A stretch of DNA of 23,834 bases from Clostridia bacterium. Its GTDB lineage: Bacteria; Bacillota; Clostridia; Christensenellales; DUVY01. Positions 16,190-22,509 of the stretch are shown here, piece after piece. The notes below the pieces were generated by a model. That model had not been told where the DNA came from. It searched no databases and saw only the letters and a program-made list of their open reading frames with translations. Positions within the stretch are counted from its first letter, which is position 1; the number at the start of each line of letters is the position of its first letter. The stretch spans positions 1-23,834 of the forward strand of contig BNZQ01000028.1 in the NCBI GenBank assembly GCA_026001225.1, in the 5' to 3' direction. The position numbers and the translations under genes are program-made.

Positions 16190-17715
16190 GGATTCATTAT
16201 ATCATATTTCCGGATTTCAGGCAAGAGGAGCGCGGGCGGCGCGGGTTCGGGCGGCGGCGCGGGGCGTTCCAACGTACCCTCAACGGTCAAGCCGTTCTGC
16301 GGCGCGTACCGGTCGTTGCGGACGCACACCTCCCGAACCAGTTTCCTGCCCGCGTAATACCGCAGGTATCCTTTGGAAACGAGGCCCGCCTTCGGATACG
16401 TCACGCGCACGCGCTCGCCGCGGTAGGGCGCAACGTCGCGATATTTCCCTTCCGTGTCCACGAGGAATTCGTCCTCATAGTCGGTCAACTCCTGCAATTT
16501 CTCGCTTCTGCGTTCGATTCTGTACGGATTCTTAACGCCGTAAAGCTCTACGCGCAGGGTATCCTCCAAAAAATCCGAACGGATAAAGACCGGCCCCGGC
16601 CCCGGATTGGCGAAACGCAAATCCATCGCGCCGCCGCTGACGGCCGCGTCGAACGAGGGCGCGACATAAGAAACGGGCAGGGAATGACGGTGCGCCTCCA
16701 CAATCTGCATTCCGGCCAACAGGGCGGCGTTGTACAGCGTGGTGGACGTTTGGCACACGCCGCCGCCCGAGCCTTTCTCGAACCGCCCGTTCAAAATGAT
16801 TTTGGCCTCCTGATATCCCCGCTCCTCGGTGCGCGGGCCGGTCGATTTGTTAAAGCTGAATTCCTCTCCCGGCTCGAGCCTCCGCCCGTTGAAAGAAGCC
16901 GCGCTCCTGCGGATATTTTCCCGCCGTTCCGCGCCGCTACCCGAAAAACTGGTGACGAACGCGCTCTTAAAACAGGCGAACTCCCTTAAAGCCTTTGCGG
17001 AAACGGGCGCGGGCACGGGCTCGAATTTGAGGCCGACGCTCGGCGCGGGTGATTTCAAAAACGCCCGCAACAGGTCGGCGTAAAACCTTTTACGGTCGAT
17101 TCTGTACCCTTCCTTTTCTCTCTCGATAACGAATTTAGAATTAACCTTTAATTGTGCATTGTGCGTTGTGCATTGTGCATTGTTGAAAGGGTAAAAGAAA
17201 AGCTTCGCGTCGGTCGGCGGAATATCGACGGCGCGCCCCAAAACGTCCAATTTGGCGTCCAACGCGGGAAAAACGTACTGCGCGGTCTGCTCCGCGTTAA
17301 AGCCCGCCGCCCGCGCCCGACGAATATTGTCCCGCTTTTCGGCATAGGTCAAGCCCCTGCGGCCTGCGTCTCGCGCGGCGAAAATCCCCGCGTTCTCGAA
17401 TGCGAAGTCCCGCTCCGTCCACCGCCATTGCCGGGATTGGTGCGCGACCGTTATGGAATAATCCTTGTCATTCTGAACGAAGTGAAGAATCCCATCCTTT
17501 TTTCGGCATAGGTCAAGCCCCGCCGCGTCGCGTCCCGCGCGACGAAAATCCCCATGTCCGTTTTGCGCGGACGCTATCTTTAATTGTCCGCCGTCCGCCG
17601 TCCGCCGTCCCCCGGCAAAAACCGCTTTCGGACTGCAAAAAAACGCGAAAAGAGCCGCCGCAAGGCATACAAAGGCGGCAACTTTCCCGCGTCGTACAGG
17701 TTTTCGCGCATACAT
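16144..17715 (-). CDS. VanW-family secreted protein with G5-like C-terminus
   Basis: 523 codons from the ATG at 17715. A basic start (MYARKPVRRGK) and hydrophobic segment (VAAFVCLAAALFAFF) form a signal peptide or anchor. Residues 125-240 fit the degenerate peptidoglycan-binding (YG-type) region often found before VanW. The VanW domain runs at about 255-410 (EEFSFNKSTGPRTEERGYQE, then GGGVCQTSTTLYNAALLAG), and a G5-like beta segment follows to about 480. VanW proteins occur beside some vancomycin-resistance operons, and their activity is unresolved. The linker at about 35-115 is a mosaic of a heptamer run, a dispersed hairpin repeat (read as GILHFVQND) and a diverged 54-bp duplication. A second heptamer run encodes residues near 178-187. 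ATG 17742 is also in frame, but the signal sequence favours 17715. Confidence 0.85.
   Translation of the reverse strand: MYARKPVRRGKVAAFVCLAAALFAFFCSPKAVFAGGRRTADGGQLKIASAQNGHGDFRRAGRDAAGLDLCRKKDGILHFVQNDKDYSITVAHQSRQWRWTERDFAFENAGIFAARDAGRRGLTYAEKRDNIRRARAAGFNAEQTAQYVFPALDAKLDVLGRAVDIPPTDAKLFFYPFNNAQCTTHNAQLKVNSKFVIEREKEGYRIDRKRFYADLLRAFLKSPAPSVGLKFEPVPAPVSAKALREFACFKSAFVTSFSGSGAERRENIRRSAASFNGRRLEPGEEFSFNKSTGPRTEERGYQEAKIILNGRFEKGSGGGVCQTSTTLYNAALLAGMQIVEAHRHSLPVSYVAPSFDAAVSGGAMDLRFANPGPGPVFIRSDFLEDTLRVELYGVKNPYRIERRSEKLQELTDYEDEFLVDTEGKYRDVAPYRGERVRVTYPKAGLVSKGYLRYYAGRKLVREVCVRNDRYAPQNGLTVEGTLERPAPPPEPAPPALLLPEIRKYDIMNPWGAYSLYSALSNSR
16196..16224 (-). promoter_or_regulatory. Internal promoter for the small membrane gene
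   Basis: Inside the VanW 3' coding end: TTGCCT (16219-16224), 17 nt, TATAAT (16196-16201) with a TGA extended -10. Six nt then separate it from the ATG at 16189. Confidence 0.6.
17154..17181. repeat. Heptamer array in VanW (GTGCATT, four copies)
   Basis: Preceded by AATT: GTGCATT, GTGCGTT, GTGCATT, GTGCATT. It is translated as the NNAQCTTHNAQL stretch of the VanW protein. Its 28-bp length is not a multiple of three. Confidence 0.85.
17336..17553. repeat. Diverged 54-bp duplication inside VanW
   Basis: 17336-17389 and 17500-17553 both begin TTTTCGGCATAGGTCAAGCC and end GAAAATCCCC, with about eight mismatches in 54. They are 164 bp apart, so they are read in different frames. The right copy reads as the ARD-RRGLTYAEK peptide only in a frame not used by the ORF. 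Confidence 0.8.
17466..17492. repeat. Dispersed hairpin repeat inside the VanW coding region
   Basis: TGTCATTCTGAACGAAGTGA followed by AGAATCC. Read on the minus strand it gives GILHFVQND, the usual translation of this repeat family. Confidence 0.8.
17586..17610. repeat. Heptamer array in VanW (GTCCGCC, 3.6 copies)
   Basis: Preceded by AATT: three GTCCGCC units and GTCC. It encodes the GRRTADGG segment just after the signal peptide. Confidence 0.8.
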
Positions 17716-17803
17716 ATCTATAATAGTATCCGCACGGGGCAATCATATTATGCCGTTCCCGTTCAGCCCTATCAGCTTTCTCAATTTCTTTTGCCGGTGT
17801 ATT

Positions 17804-17919
17804 CGCGCTCCGCTTCGCTCATCTTCGGAATCCTTTACGGATTCCTCTCTTGATCGCTCGCTCCGCGCTCTTTCCTTTCATGCTGCGAATTTTTATTGCA
17901 TAAAAATTCGGTCGGACTT
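17804..17919. repeat. Two-hairpin repeat element, copy 3
   Basis: CGCGCTCCGCTTCGCTC. First hairpin GGAATCC / GGATTCC (17827-17845). Middle TTGATCGCTCGCTCCGCGCT. Second hairpin, a perfect 11-bp stem CGAATTTTTAT / ATAAAAATTCG (17886-17910), then GTCGGACTT. It fills part of the 440-bp gap before the XRE gene. Confidence 0.75.
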
Positions 17920-17980
17920 TTAATCGGTTTTTACTTTCAAAACGGTTCGCCGTCTTGTATCATTTAAAGGGACGCCGTCG

Positions 17981-18123
17981 GGGCCGACAGCGTGCGTCGG
18001 CCCGCCGTAATGTAGTCATTTAGAGGGCGCGAATGCGCCCGTGGAATCTCAACCTCTTAAAACCCGTGGAATCACAACCTTTGAAAAATTCCCCTCTACG
18101 GAGGGGTGCCGCCGATAGGCGGC
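17981..18123. repeat. Run of four GC-rich hairpins and an 18-bp direct repeat
   Basis: GGGCCGAC/GTCGGCCC (17981-18003), GGGCGC/GCGCCC (18025-18040), CCCCTC/GAGGGG (18091-18106) and GCCGCC/GGCGGC (18108-18123). Between the second and third, CCCGTGGAATC(T/A)CAACCT occurs twice, 25 bp apart. It lies downstream of the XRE gene at 18156 and may end its transcript. No ORF is supported. Confidence 0.7.
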
Positions 18124-18155
18124 GGGGTGGCTTTGCGCCCCGCCGTCCGCATCCG

Positions 18156-18395
18156 TTACTTTTCCAAATTCTCCGTATCGAACAGCGGGCTGTCTAAAAA
18201 TTCGGAGCCGCTCATATGTAACGCCCGCGCAATCTGAAAAACTATACGGCATGTGATTCTCACGGGCCGCCGCGCAAGGATGCGCGTCAGTTCGTCATAC
18301 GGCAAGCCCGATTTCCACCCGAATTCCTCCCGCGCTATGCTCCTTTCTCTCAGCAGATTTTCAATCCTCTCGGCCACCGCTTCACAGACTTTCAT
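18156..18395 (-). CDS. XRE-family regulator
   Basis: 79 codons. The HTH lies at about residues 19-45 (IAREEFGWKSGLPYDELTRIL). The ending IARALHMSGSEFLDSPLF is characteristic of a clostridial group of single-domain regulators. AGAGG lies 7 nt before the ATG. The only strong upstream promoter is about 190 nt away (18590-18618) and overlaps a nested dyad. It is divergent from another small XRE gene (18654), so autoregulation or mutual regulation through that dyad is likely, by inference. Confidence 0.8.
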   Translation of the reverse strand: MKVCEAVAERIENLLRERSIAREEFGWKSGLPYDELTRILARRPVRITCRIVFQIARALHMSGSEFLDSPLFDTENLEK

Positions 18396-18583
18396 AATTT
18401 AACCTCTTTTTCCCACGGGCTTTTTTCTTTGAGCAAGTCGGTCAAAGTAGGCCCGTCAAAAGAAAACCGCCCGACTGAAAAAGAAAAAGCGGACAAAGTA
18501 CAAAAACAAAAGCCCGTCACGGGTTAATACCTCGCAACTTACTGCGGGATTCTTTATTTCACTCCTGCCGCATATCGTGGCAT
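18396..18583 (-). promoter_or_regulatory. Long leader of the XRE gene with alternative pairings
   Basis: On the minus strand the leader contains CCCGTGACGGGC followed by TTTTGTTTTT, a short terminator-like hairpin. A second GACGGGCC (near 18452-18459) can pair with AGCCCGTGGG beside the ribosome site. The arms share sequence and could exclude one another. Whether this is a functional attenuator is not known. Confidence 0.3.
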
Positions 18584-18612
18584 ATTGATATTATATGCCA
18601 CACTTAGCGGCA
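18566..18612. promoter_or_regulatory. Nested dyad operator between two XRE genes
   Basis: Inner arms GTGGCATAT (18577-18585) / ATATGCCAC (18593-18601) and outer arms TGCCGC (18566-18571) / GCGGCA (18607-18612) share one centre at 18589, giving four half-sites over 47 bp. The dyad covers the -10 box and spacer of the minus-strand promoter. Confidence 0.7.
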
Positions 18613-18618
18613 TGTCAA
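18590..18618 (-). promoter_or_regulatory. Perfect consensus promoter
   Basis: Minus strand TTGACA (18613-18618), 17 nt, TATAAT (18590-18595). It reads toward the XRE gene at 18156-18395. Confidence 0.8.
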
Positions 18619-18653
18619 GTGTTTTTTTGCCCTATTCATGATAGAATTTTTTC

Positions 18654-18872
18654 ATGAGTAAAACGTTTGGGAAAAAATTGCAATCTTTGCGGGAAGAGCA
18701 AGGATTGTATCAAAAAGATATAGCCGCCGAATTGCACATATCCAGACAAGCTGTAACGTCATGGGAAACGGACGCACGCGAACCTGATTTTGACACGCTC
18801 ATAAAACTGTGCGATCTATTGGAAACCGACCCGAATACCCTATTGGATTACGAGCCGCGCAAAAAGAATTAG
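18654..18872 (+). CDS. Small XRE-family regulator
   Basis: 72 codons. The HTH lies at about residues 19-42 (YQKDIAAELHISRQAVTSWE), followed by EPDFDTLIKLCDLLETDPNTLLDYE, a very typical single-domain Cro/CI protein. There is no ribosome site. A weak -10 TAGAAT sits 6 nt before the ATG, which would make the mRNA leaderless, but no good -35 is present, so the true promoter is uncertain. Divergent from the XRE gene at 18156. Confidence 0.85.
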   Translation: MSKTFGKKLQSLREEQGLYQKDIAAELHISRQAVTSWETDAREPDFDTLIKLCDLLETDPNTLLDYEPRKKN

Positions 18873-18911
18873 ACCGTTAAAAAAATCCTAGGGGTGGACG
18901 CGCACGCCTCG

Positions 18912-18968
18912 CCGTCTGTGTTGTCATTTAGAGAGACACCCCCCGTCTCTCTAAATGACACAAGACGG
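18912..18968. repeat. Very long hairpin downstream of XRE
   Basis: A perfect 15-bp stem GTCATTTAGAGAGAC (18923-18937) / GTCTCTCTAAATGAC (18945-18959) with a C-rich 7-nt loop. It is extended by TGT/ACA and CCGTCT/AGACGG with single bulges, about 24 pairs in all. GTCATTTAGAG also occurs at about 18016. It probably separates the XRE and mnmG transcripts. Confidence 0.8.
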
Positions 18969-18983
18969 CGTTCCCGCATAAAA

Positions 18984-19042
18984 AGTTAAAATTTTTAGAA
19001 AGGGTCGCGGGGGAAGCCTTTTTATAAAAAGGTTTCCCCCGC
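18984..19042. repeat. Hairpin-plus-tail element, copy 6 (upstream of mnmG)
   Basis: Stem GCGGGGGAAGCCTTTTT / AAAAAGGTTTCCCCCGC (19007-19042, one G-T pair), with tail AGTTAAAATTTTTAGAAAGG on its left. Confidence 0.8.
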
Positions 19043-19079
19043 AAATGCAACCCGCAAATGCAACCCGCAAATGCAACCG
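19041..19079. repeat. 13-bp tandem repeat, three copies
   Basis: GCAAATGCAACCC repeated at 19041, 19054 and 19067; the last copy ends CCG. It overlaps the end of the hairpin element. Confidence 0.8.
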
Positions 19080-19086
19080 ACCGCAA

Positions 19087-19121
19087 TTTTCAGTTTTCAG
19101 TTTTCAGTTTTCAGTTTTCAC
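19087..19121. repeat. Heptamer array, five copies (TTTTCAG)
   Basis: AA, then TTTTCAG four times and TTTTCAC. The last unit supplies the only -35-like sequence of the mnmG promoter. Confidence 0.85.
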
Positions 19122-19143
19122 TTGATTGAAAATGTGTTATACT
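19115..19143 (+). promoter_or_regulatory. mnmG promoter, leaderless geometry
   Basis: TATACT (19138-19143) with a TGT extended -10 and a poor -35 TTTTCA at 17 nt. Only 7 nt separate the -10 from the ATG, and there is no ribosome site. Confidence 0.6.
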
Positions 19144-19150
19144 TAATCCT

Positions 19151-21007
19151 ATGATTTCCGACGCCGAAACCTATGACGCGATCGTGGTCGGCGCGGGGCA
19201 CGCGGGCTGCGAGGCCGCGCTCGCCCTCGCCCGCACGGGCTTCCGCACGCTTTTACTGTCGCTGTCGCTCGACGCGGTGGCGTGGCTGGCGTGCAATCCG
19301 AGCGTGGGCGGCACGGCCAAAGGGCACCTCGTGCGCGAGGTGGACGCGTTGGGCGGTCAAATGGGCGTTTCCGCCGATAAAACTCTGCTGCAGCTGCGTA
19401 TGCTGAACCGCTCTGGCGGGCCCGCCGTTTGGAGTCTGCGCGCGCAGGTCGATAAATTCCGCTACCACGCCGAGATGAAACGCGTGATCGAGAACACCCC
19501 GAACCTATATTTAAAGCAAGCGGAAGTGATCCGCATCCTGACCGAGGACGGCCGCGCCGCCGGCGTGGAGACCTCGATGGGCGTAACCTACCGCGCCCGC
19601 GCCGTCGCGCTGTGCTTGGGCGTCTACCTCAAATCCAAAATCCTGATCGGCGACAAGGTCGAGGAGCGCGGCCCCAACGGTTTTTTCGCGGCCAACCGCC
19701 TTTCGGCCAGCCTTGCCGGGCTCGGCTTTCCCCTGCGCCGCTTCAAGACGGGGACGCCCGCGCGCGTGGACGCCCGCAGCATCGACTTTTCGCAATTCGA
19801 GCTTCAACCCGGCGAGGACGATATTTATTCCTTTTGCCCGCTCTCCAAAAACGTCAAGAAAACCAAATTGCCTTGTCATCTGGGGTACACCAACGCGCGG
19901 ACGCACGCGATCATTCAGGCGAATATCCGGCGGAGCGCAATGTACAGCGGCAACATAAAGGGTACGGGCGCGCGCTATTGCCCGTCGATCGAGGACAAGA
20001 TCACGCGCTTTGCCGACAAGGAACGGCATCAATTCTTTTTGGAGCCGGAGGGCGCGGACACAAACGAAATTTACGTGCAAGGCATTTCGACGAGCCTGCC
20101 GCCCGACGTGCAGCTCGCCTTGCTGCGCTCGATTAAAGGCTTGGAGCGCGTCGAGGTCATGCGCGACGCCTACGCGATCGAGTACGACTGTATCGACAGC
20201 CGTCAGCTCTATCCGACGCTGGAAAGCAAGCCGGTCAAGGGCCTGTACTTCGCGGGCCAAATCAACGGCACCAGCGGGTACGAGGAAGCCGCCGCCCAAG
20301 GCCTGATCGCGGGTCTGAACGCCTCGCTCGCCTTGCGGGACAAGCCGCCGCTGATTCTGTCGCGGTCGGACGCCTATATCGGCGTGCTGGTGGACGATCT
20401 GGTGACGCGCGGCACGAACGAGCCGTACCGCATGATGACCGGCCGCGCCGAGTACCGCTTGACCCTGCGGCAGGACAACGCCGATTTGCGTCTGACCGAA
20501 CGCGGGCGGGCATGCGGCTTGGTCACGCCCAAACGGTATAAATACCTGCAAGCCTTACAACGGGATATCGAACGCGGAAAGGCGGATTTGAACAAGATAT
20601 TCAATCCCAAGACCGCCGCCCCCCCGCTTGCCGCGATCGGCGAGCCCGCGCCCGCGACGGGAATTACCGCCGATCAATTATTAAAGCGCGGCGTACCCGC
20701 CCGCGATTTACGGGACAAGCTGCGTATCTTTCAAAATATTTCGGAAGCCGCCCTCTTTCAGATCGAATTTGACAGCCGTTACGAGGGCTATATCAAACGT
20801 CAAGAGGGCGCGGCCGAGGAAGCCCGCGAATTAGAGGAGTTACCCCTGCCCGCCGATTTCGACTATCAAACCATAAAGGGCCTGCGGATCGAGGCGCGCC
20901 AAAAGCTGAACGCGGTCCGGCCCCTTTCGATCGGGCAAGCCGGACGGATCAGCGGCGTGACCCCCGCCGATGTGGCGGTGCTGATTTTCGCCTTTAAAAG
21001 GAAATGA
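19151..21007 (+). CDS. mnmG: tRNA uridine-5-carboxymethylaminomethyl modification enzyme MnmG
   Basis: 618 codons. With MnmE, MnmG installs the carboxymethylaminomethyl group on U34 of certain tRNAs in the cytosol, using FAD and folate. The FAD-binding GAGHAG (14-19), CNPSVGG, the RYCPSIEDK segment with its conserved Cys, FAGQINGTSGYEEAAAQG and the C-terminal GQAGRISGVTPADVAVL all match. The length is normal (about 620). Usually it follows mnmE near the origin; here it stands alone with its own promoter. The ATG is fixed by homology (YDAIVVGAGHAG begins a few residues later) and is predicted to be translated from a leaderless mRNA. Confidence 0.97.
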   Translation: MISDAETYDAIVVGAGHAGCEAALALARTGFRTLLLSLSLDAVAWLACNPSVGGTAKGHLVREVDALGGQMGVSADKTLLQLRMLNRSGGPAVWSLRAQVDKFRYHAEMKRVIENTPNLYLKQAEVIRILTEDGRAAGVETSMGVTYRARAVALCLGVYLKSKILIGDKVEERGPNGFFAANRLSASLAGLGFPLRRFKTGTPARVDARSIDFSQFELQPGEDDIYSFCPLSKNVKKTKLPCHLGYTNARTHAIIQANIRRSAMYSGNIKGTGARYCPSIEDKITRFADKERHQFFLEPEGADTNEIYVQGISTSLPPDVQLALLRSIKGLERVEVMRDAYAIEYDCIDSRQLYPTLESKPVKGLYFAGQINGTSGYEEAAAQGLIAGLNASLALRDKPPLILSRSDAYIGVLVDDLVTRGTNEPYRMMTGRAEYRLTLRQDNADLRLTERGRACGLVTPKRYKYLQALQRDIERGKADLNKIFNPKTAAPPLAAIGEPAPATGITADQLLKRGVPARDLRDKLRIFQNISEAALFQIEFDSRYEGYIKRQEGAAEEARELEELPLPADFDYQTIKGLRIEARQKLNAVRPLSIGQAGRISGVTPADVAVLIFAFKRK

Positions 21008-21044
21008 GTTGGCGGCGTCCTCTTTTCAAGCGGAAACGCACGTT

Positions 21045-21093
21045 TGTCATTTCGACCGAAGCGAGCGTAAGCGAACGGAGCGGAGAAATCTCC
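21045..21093. repeat. Dispersed hairpin repeat between convergent genes
   Basis: TGTCATTTCGACCGAAGCGA at the left and CGGAGCGGAGAAATCTCC at the right pair around a GTAA-centred loop. It lies between the ends of mnmG and the PH-like gene and may act as a bidirectional terminator. Confidence 0.65.
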
Positions 21094-21098
21094 TGCAA

Positions 21099-21524
21099 TT
21101 ATGCTTTCTTTTTGCCGTACTGCGCTTTTAACAGCGCGGCGAGACGCGCGACCGCCTCTTTTTGCTTAAAGCCCTTAAATTTGGCGGGAACCGAGAAGCT
21201 CAACGCGCCCGCGTTCAACGTCTTGATGACGACAATTTTCGAGCCGAACAAGCCGCTGACGCCGAGCCGTTTGATATTTTCCCGCTTGATTTCGGAAAAG
21301 GTGTTTTGATAAACGCCGCTTTGCTTGTCGATATCGAAAACGCGGATTGCGTTTCCGTCGGCGGCGATAATATAGTTGTTCGCATGGGACGCCGAAACGG
21401 CCGCGCCGATCGCGCCGCCCCACACCGCGCCCGATACGCTGTAATCCATGCAAGCCGCCGCCTCGCCGTCGGGGGCGATCAGCCCTTGCTGTTTTAAAAA
21501 ATCGATCGTTTCCGCGTAATACAT
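21099..21524 (-). CDS. Hypothetical protein with PH-like beta-rich fold
   Basis: 141 codons from ATG 21524, which has GGAGG 8 nt upstream; the ATG two codons earlier is too close to that site. Residues 50-130 alternate beta strands (NYIIAADGNAIRVFDID, IKRLGVSGLFGSKIVVIK, GALSFSVPAKFKGF) and end in a helix (KEAVARLAALLKAQYG), the pattern of bacterial PH-like domains. A Gly/Ala-rich hydrophobic patch (VWGGAIGAAVSA) lies near residue 38. Probably cytosolic or membrane-associated; function unknown. Convergent with mnmG. Confidence 0.65.
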   Translation of the reverse strand: MYYAETIDFLKQQGLIAPDGEAAACMDYSVSGAVWGGAIGAAVSASHANNYIIAADGNAIRVFDIDKQSGVYQNTFSEIKRENIKRLGVSGLFGSKIVVIKTLNAGALSFSVPAKFKGFKQKEAVARLAALLKAQYGKKKA

Positions 21525-21586
21525 CGTCATTTCCTCCCGGATATGCCAAATTTTTTAAAAAAATATACGCTCATGCCCTTGCTTTT

Positions 21587-21614
21587 TTGACAAAAGCGTG
21601 TTAAACTGTATACA
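21587..21614 (+). promoter_or_regulatory. Promoter of the four-helix membrane gene
   Basis: TTGACA (21587-21592), 16 nt, TATACA (21609-21614). The leader to ATG 21640 is about 20 nt and contains AAAGGAG. Confidence 0.7.
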
Positions 21615-21639
21615 AATAGTTTACCAAAAGGAGTGTTTT

Positions 21640-22200
21640 ATGTCAAACAAATTGAAGGCTACCCTTGCGGGCGTCGGCGCGTCGCTCGGCGGCGTCGCGT
21701 TGTGGATCGTTTTGAGTCTGGTCGGCTTTATCGCCGGAATCGCGGGCGCGCTGATGGGCGTTCTTTTTATCTTCGTTTACAAAAAACTGAACAAGGACGA
21801 CCAAACCAAATATCCTTTTATCGTCGCCTGCGTTCTGATCCTTGTGGAAATCGTTATCGCCGAGCTTTTGACGATCGCGTTTCTCGCCGCCGCGAACGGA
21901 GTTTCCTTCGGCGCGGTGATGAATATCGATAACAATAAAACCTTAATCTTGATCGATATTCTCGTAGGCCTCGCGCTCGGATATCTCGTATTCGGCGGTT
22001 ATTTGTTCTCACTGAAACGCAAAAACCAAATGCAGAACCTGCGTCAGCCCGGCGTACCGGACGCCTACCAAAATCCGAACGGCGACCCGAACGCGAACGG
22101 CAATCCCGATCAACCTGCGCCGTACGGTCAAAATCCCGACCAACCCGCCGCCCAACCGCAAAGCCCCGACGCGGAGCCGGATCAGCACGAACCGAAGTAA
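21640..22200 (+). CDS. Four-helix membrane protein with Pro/Asn/Asp-rich tail
   Basis: 186 codons from ATG 21640, which has AAAGGAG 6 nt upstream; the frame extends 14 codons further but lacks support. Helices fall at about 8-30, 31-47, 58-85 and 100-125, followed by a basic stop (LKRKNQ). A tail of about 50 residues is rich in Pro, Asn, Asp and Gln with imperfect repeats of NPDQPA, and is probably disordered. No family is recognised. It ends at a convergent gap with hairpin element copy 7. Confidence 0.7.
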   Translation: MSNKLKATLAGVGASLGGVALWIVLSLVGFIAGIAGALMGVLFIFVYKKLNKDDQTKYPFIVACVLILVEIVIAELLTIAFLAAANGVSFGAVMNIDNNKTLILIDILVGLALGYLVFGGYLFSLKRKNQMQNLRQPGVPDAYQNPNGDPNANGNPDQPAPYGQNPDQPAAQPQSPDAEPDQHEPK

Positions 22201-22213
22201 ACGGTTGATATAC

Positions 22214-22274
22214 GCGCGGGGGGAAGCTTTTTGAAAAAAGCTTCCCCCCGCGCCCCCTTTCAAAAACTTTTAAG
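22214..22274. repeat. Hairpin-plus-tail element, copy 7
   Basis: Stem GCGGGGGGAAGCTTTTT / AAAAAGCTTCCCCCCGC (22216-22251), extended by GC pairs to 22214-22253. Its tail CCCCCTTTCAAAAACTTTTAA overlaps the stop of the gene at 22270. It lies between convergent genes. Confidence 0.85.
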
Positions 22275-22497
22275 CCTCGGTCACAATCTCCAAATCCTCT
22301 TCCTTAATTTCGCATTCTATATCGGTCGTATACCACACGCCGTCGGGCGTTTGACGAAACTCACCGGAAAAGCTTACCAACCTTTCACCGTTAATGCAGC
22401 GCGGATCCATAATAAAGCCGACCATTCCTTTATAAACGCCCTTTTTCGCATAGGCTTCTTTGTCCACCGCTAATTTTACTTGATCGCAATCTTTCAT
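22270..22497 (-). CDS. Small protein, possible immunity partner
   Basis: 75 codons. Mostly beta (DQVKLAVDKEAY, GVYKGMVGFIMDP, ERLVSFSGEF, VWYTTDIECEIKEEDLEIV), recalling SH3-like barrels of the DUF4926 kind that often sit beside polymorphic-toxin genes. AGGAG is well placed before the ATG. It starts 12 nt after the upstream gene's stop, so the two are co-transcribed. An immunity role is inferred from gene order and size; the family name is uncertain. Confidence 0.6.
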   Translation of the reverse strand: MKDCDQVKLAVDKEAYAKKGVYKGMVGFIMDPRCINGERLVSFSGEFRQTPDGVWYTTDIECEIKEEDLEIVTEA

Positions 22498-22509
22498 AAT
22501 TCTATTCTC

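Noticed and set aside
19041..19121. Possible CRISPR array
   Set aside because: The units are 13-bp and 7-bp tandem copies without spacers, and no cas gene is present.
19511..20551. 346-codon frame opposite mnmG
   Set aside because: Antisense shadow of a GC-rich conserved gene; low-complexity Arg/Ala/Val-rich translation with no motifs.
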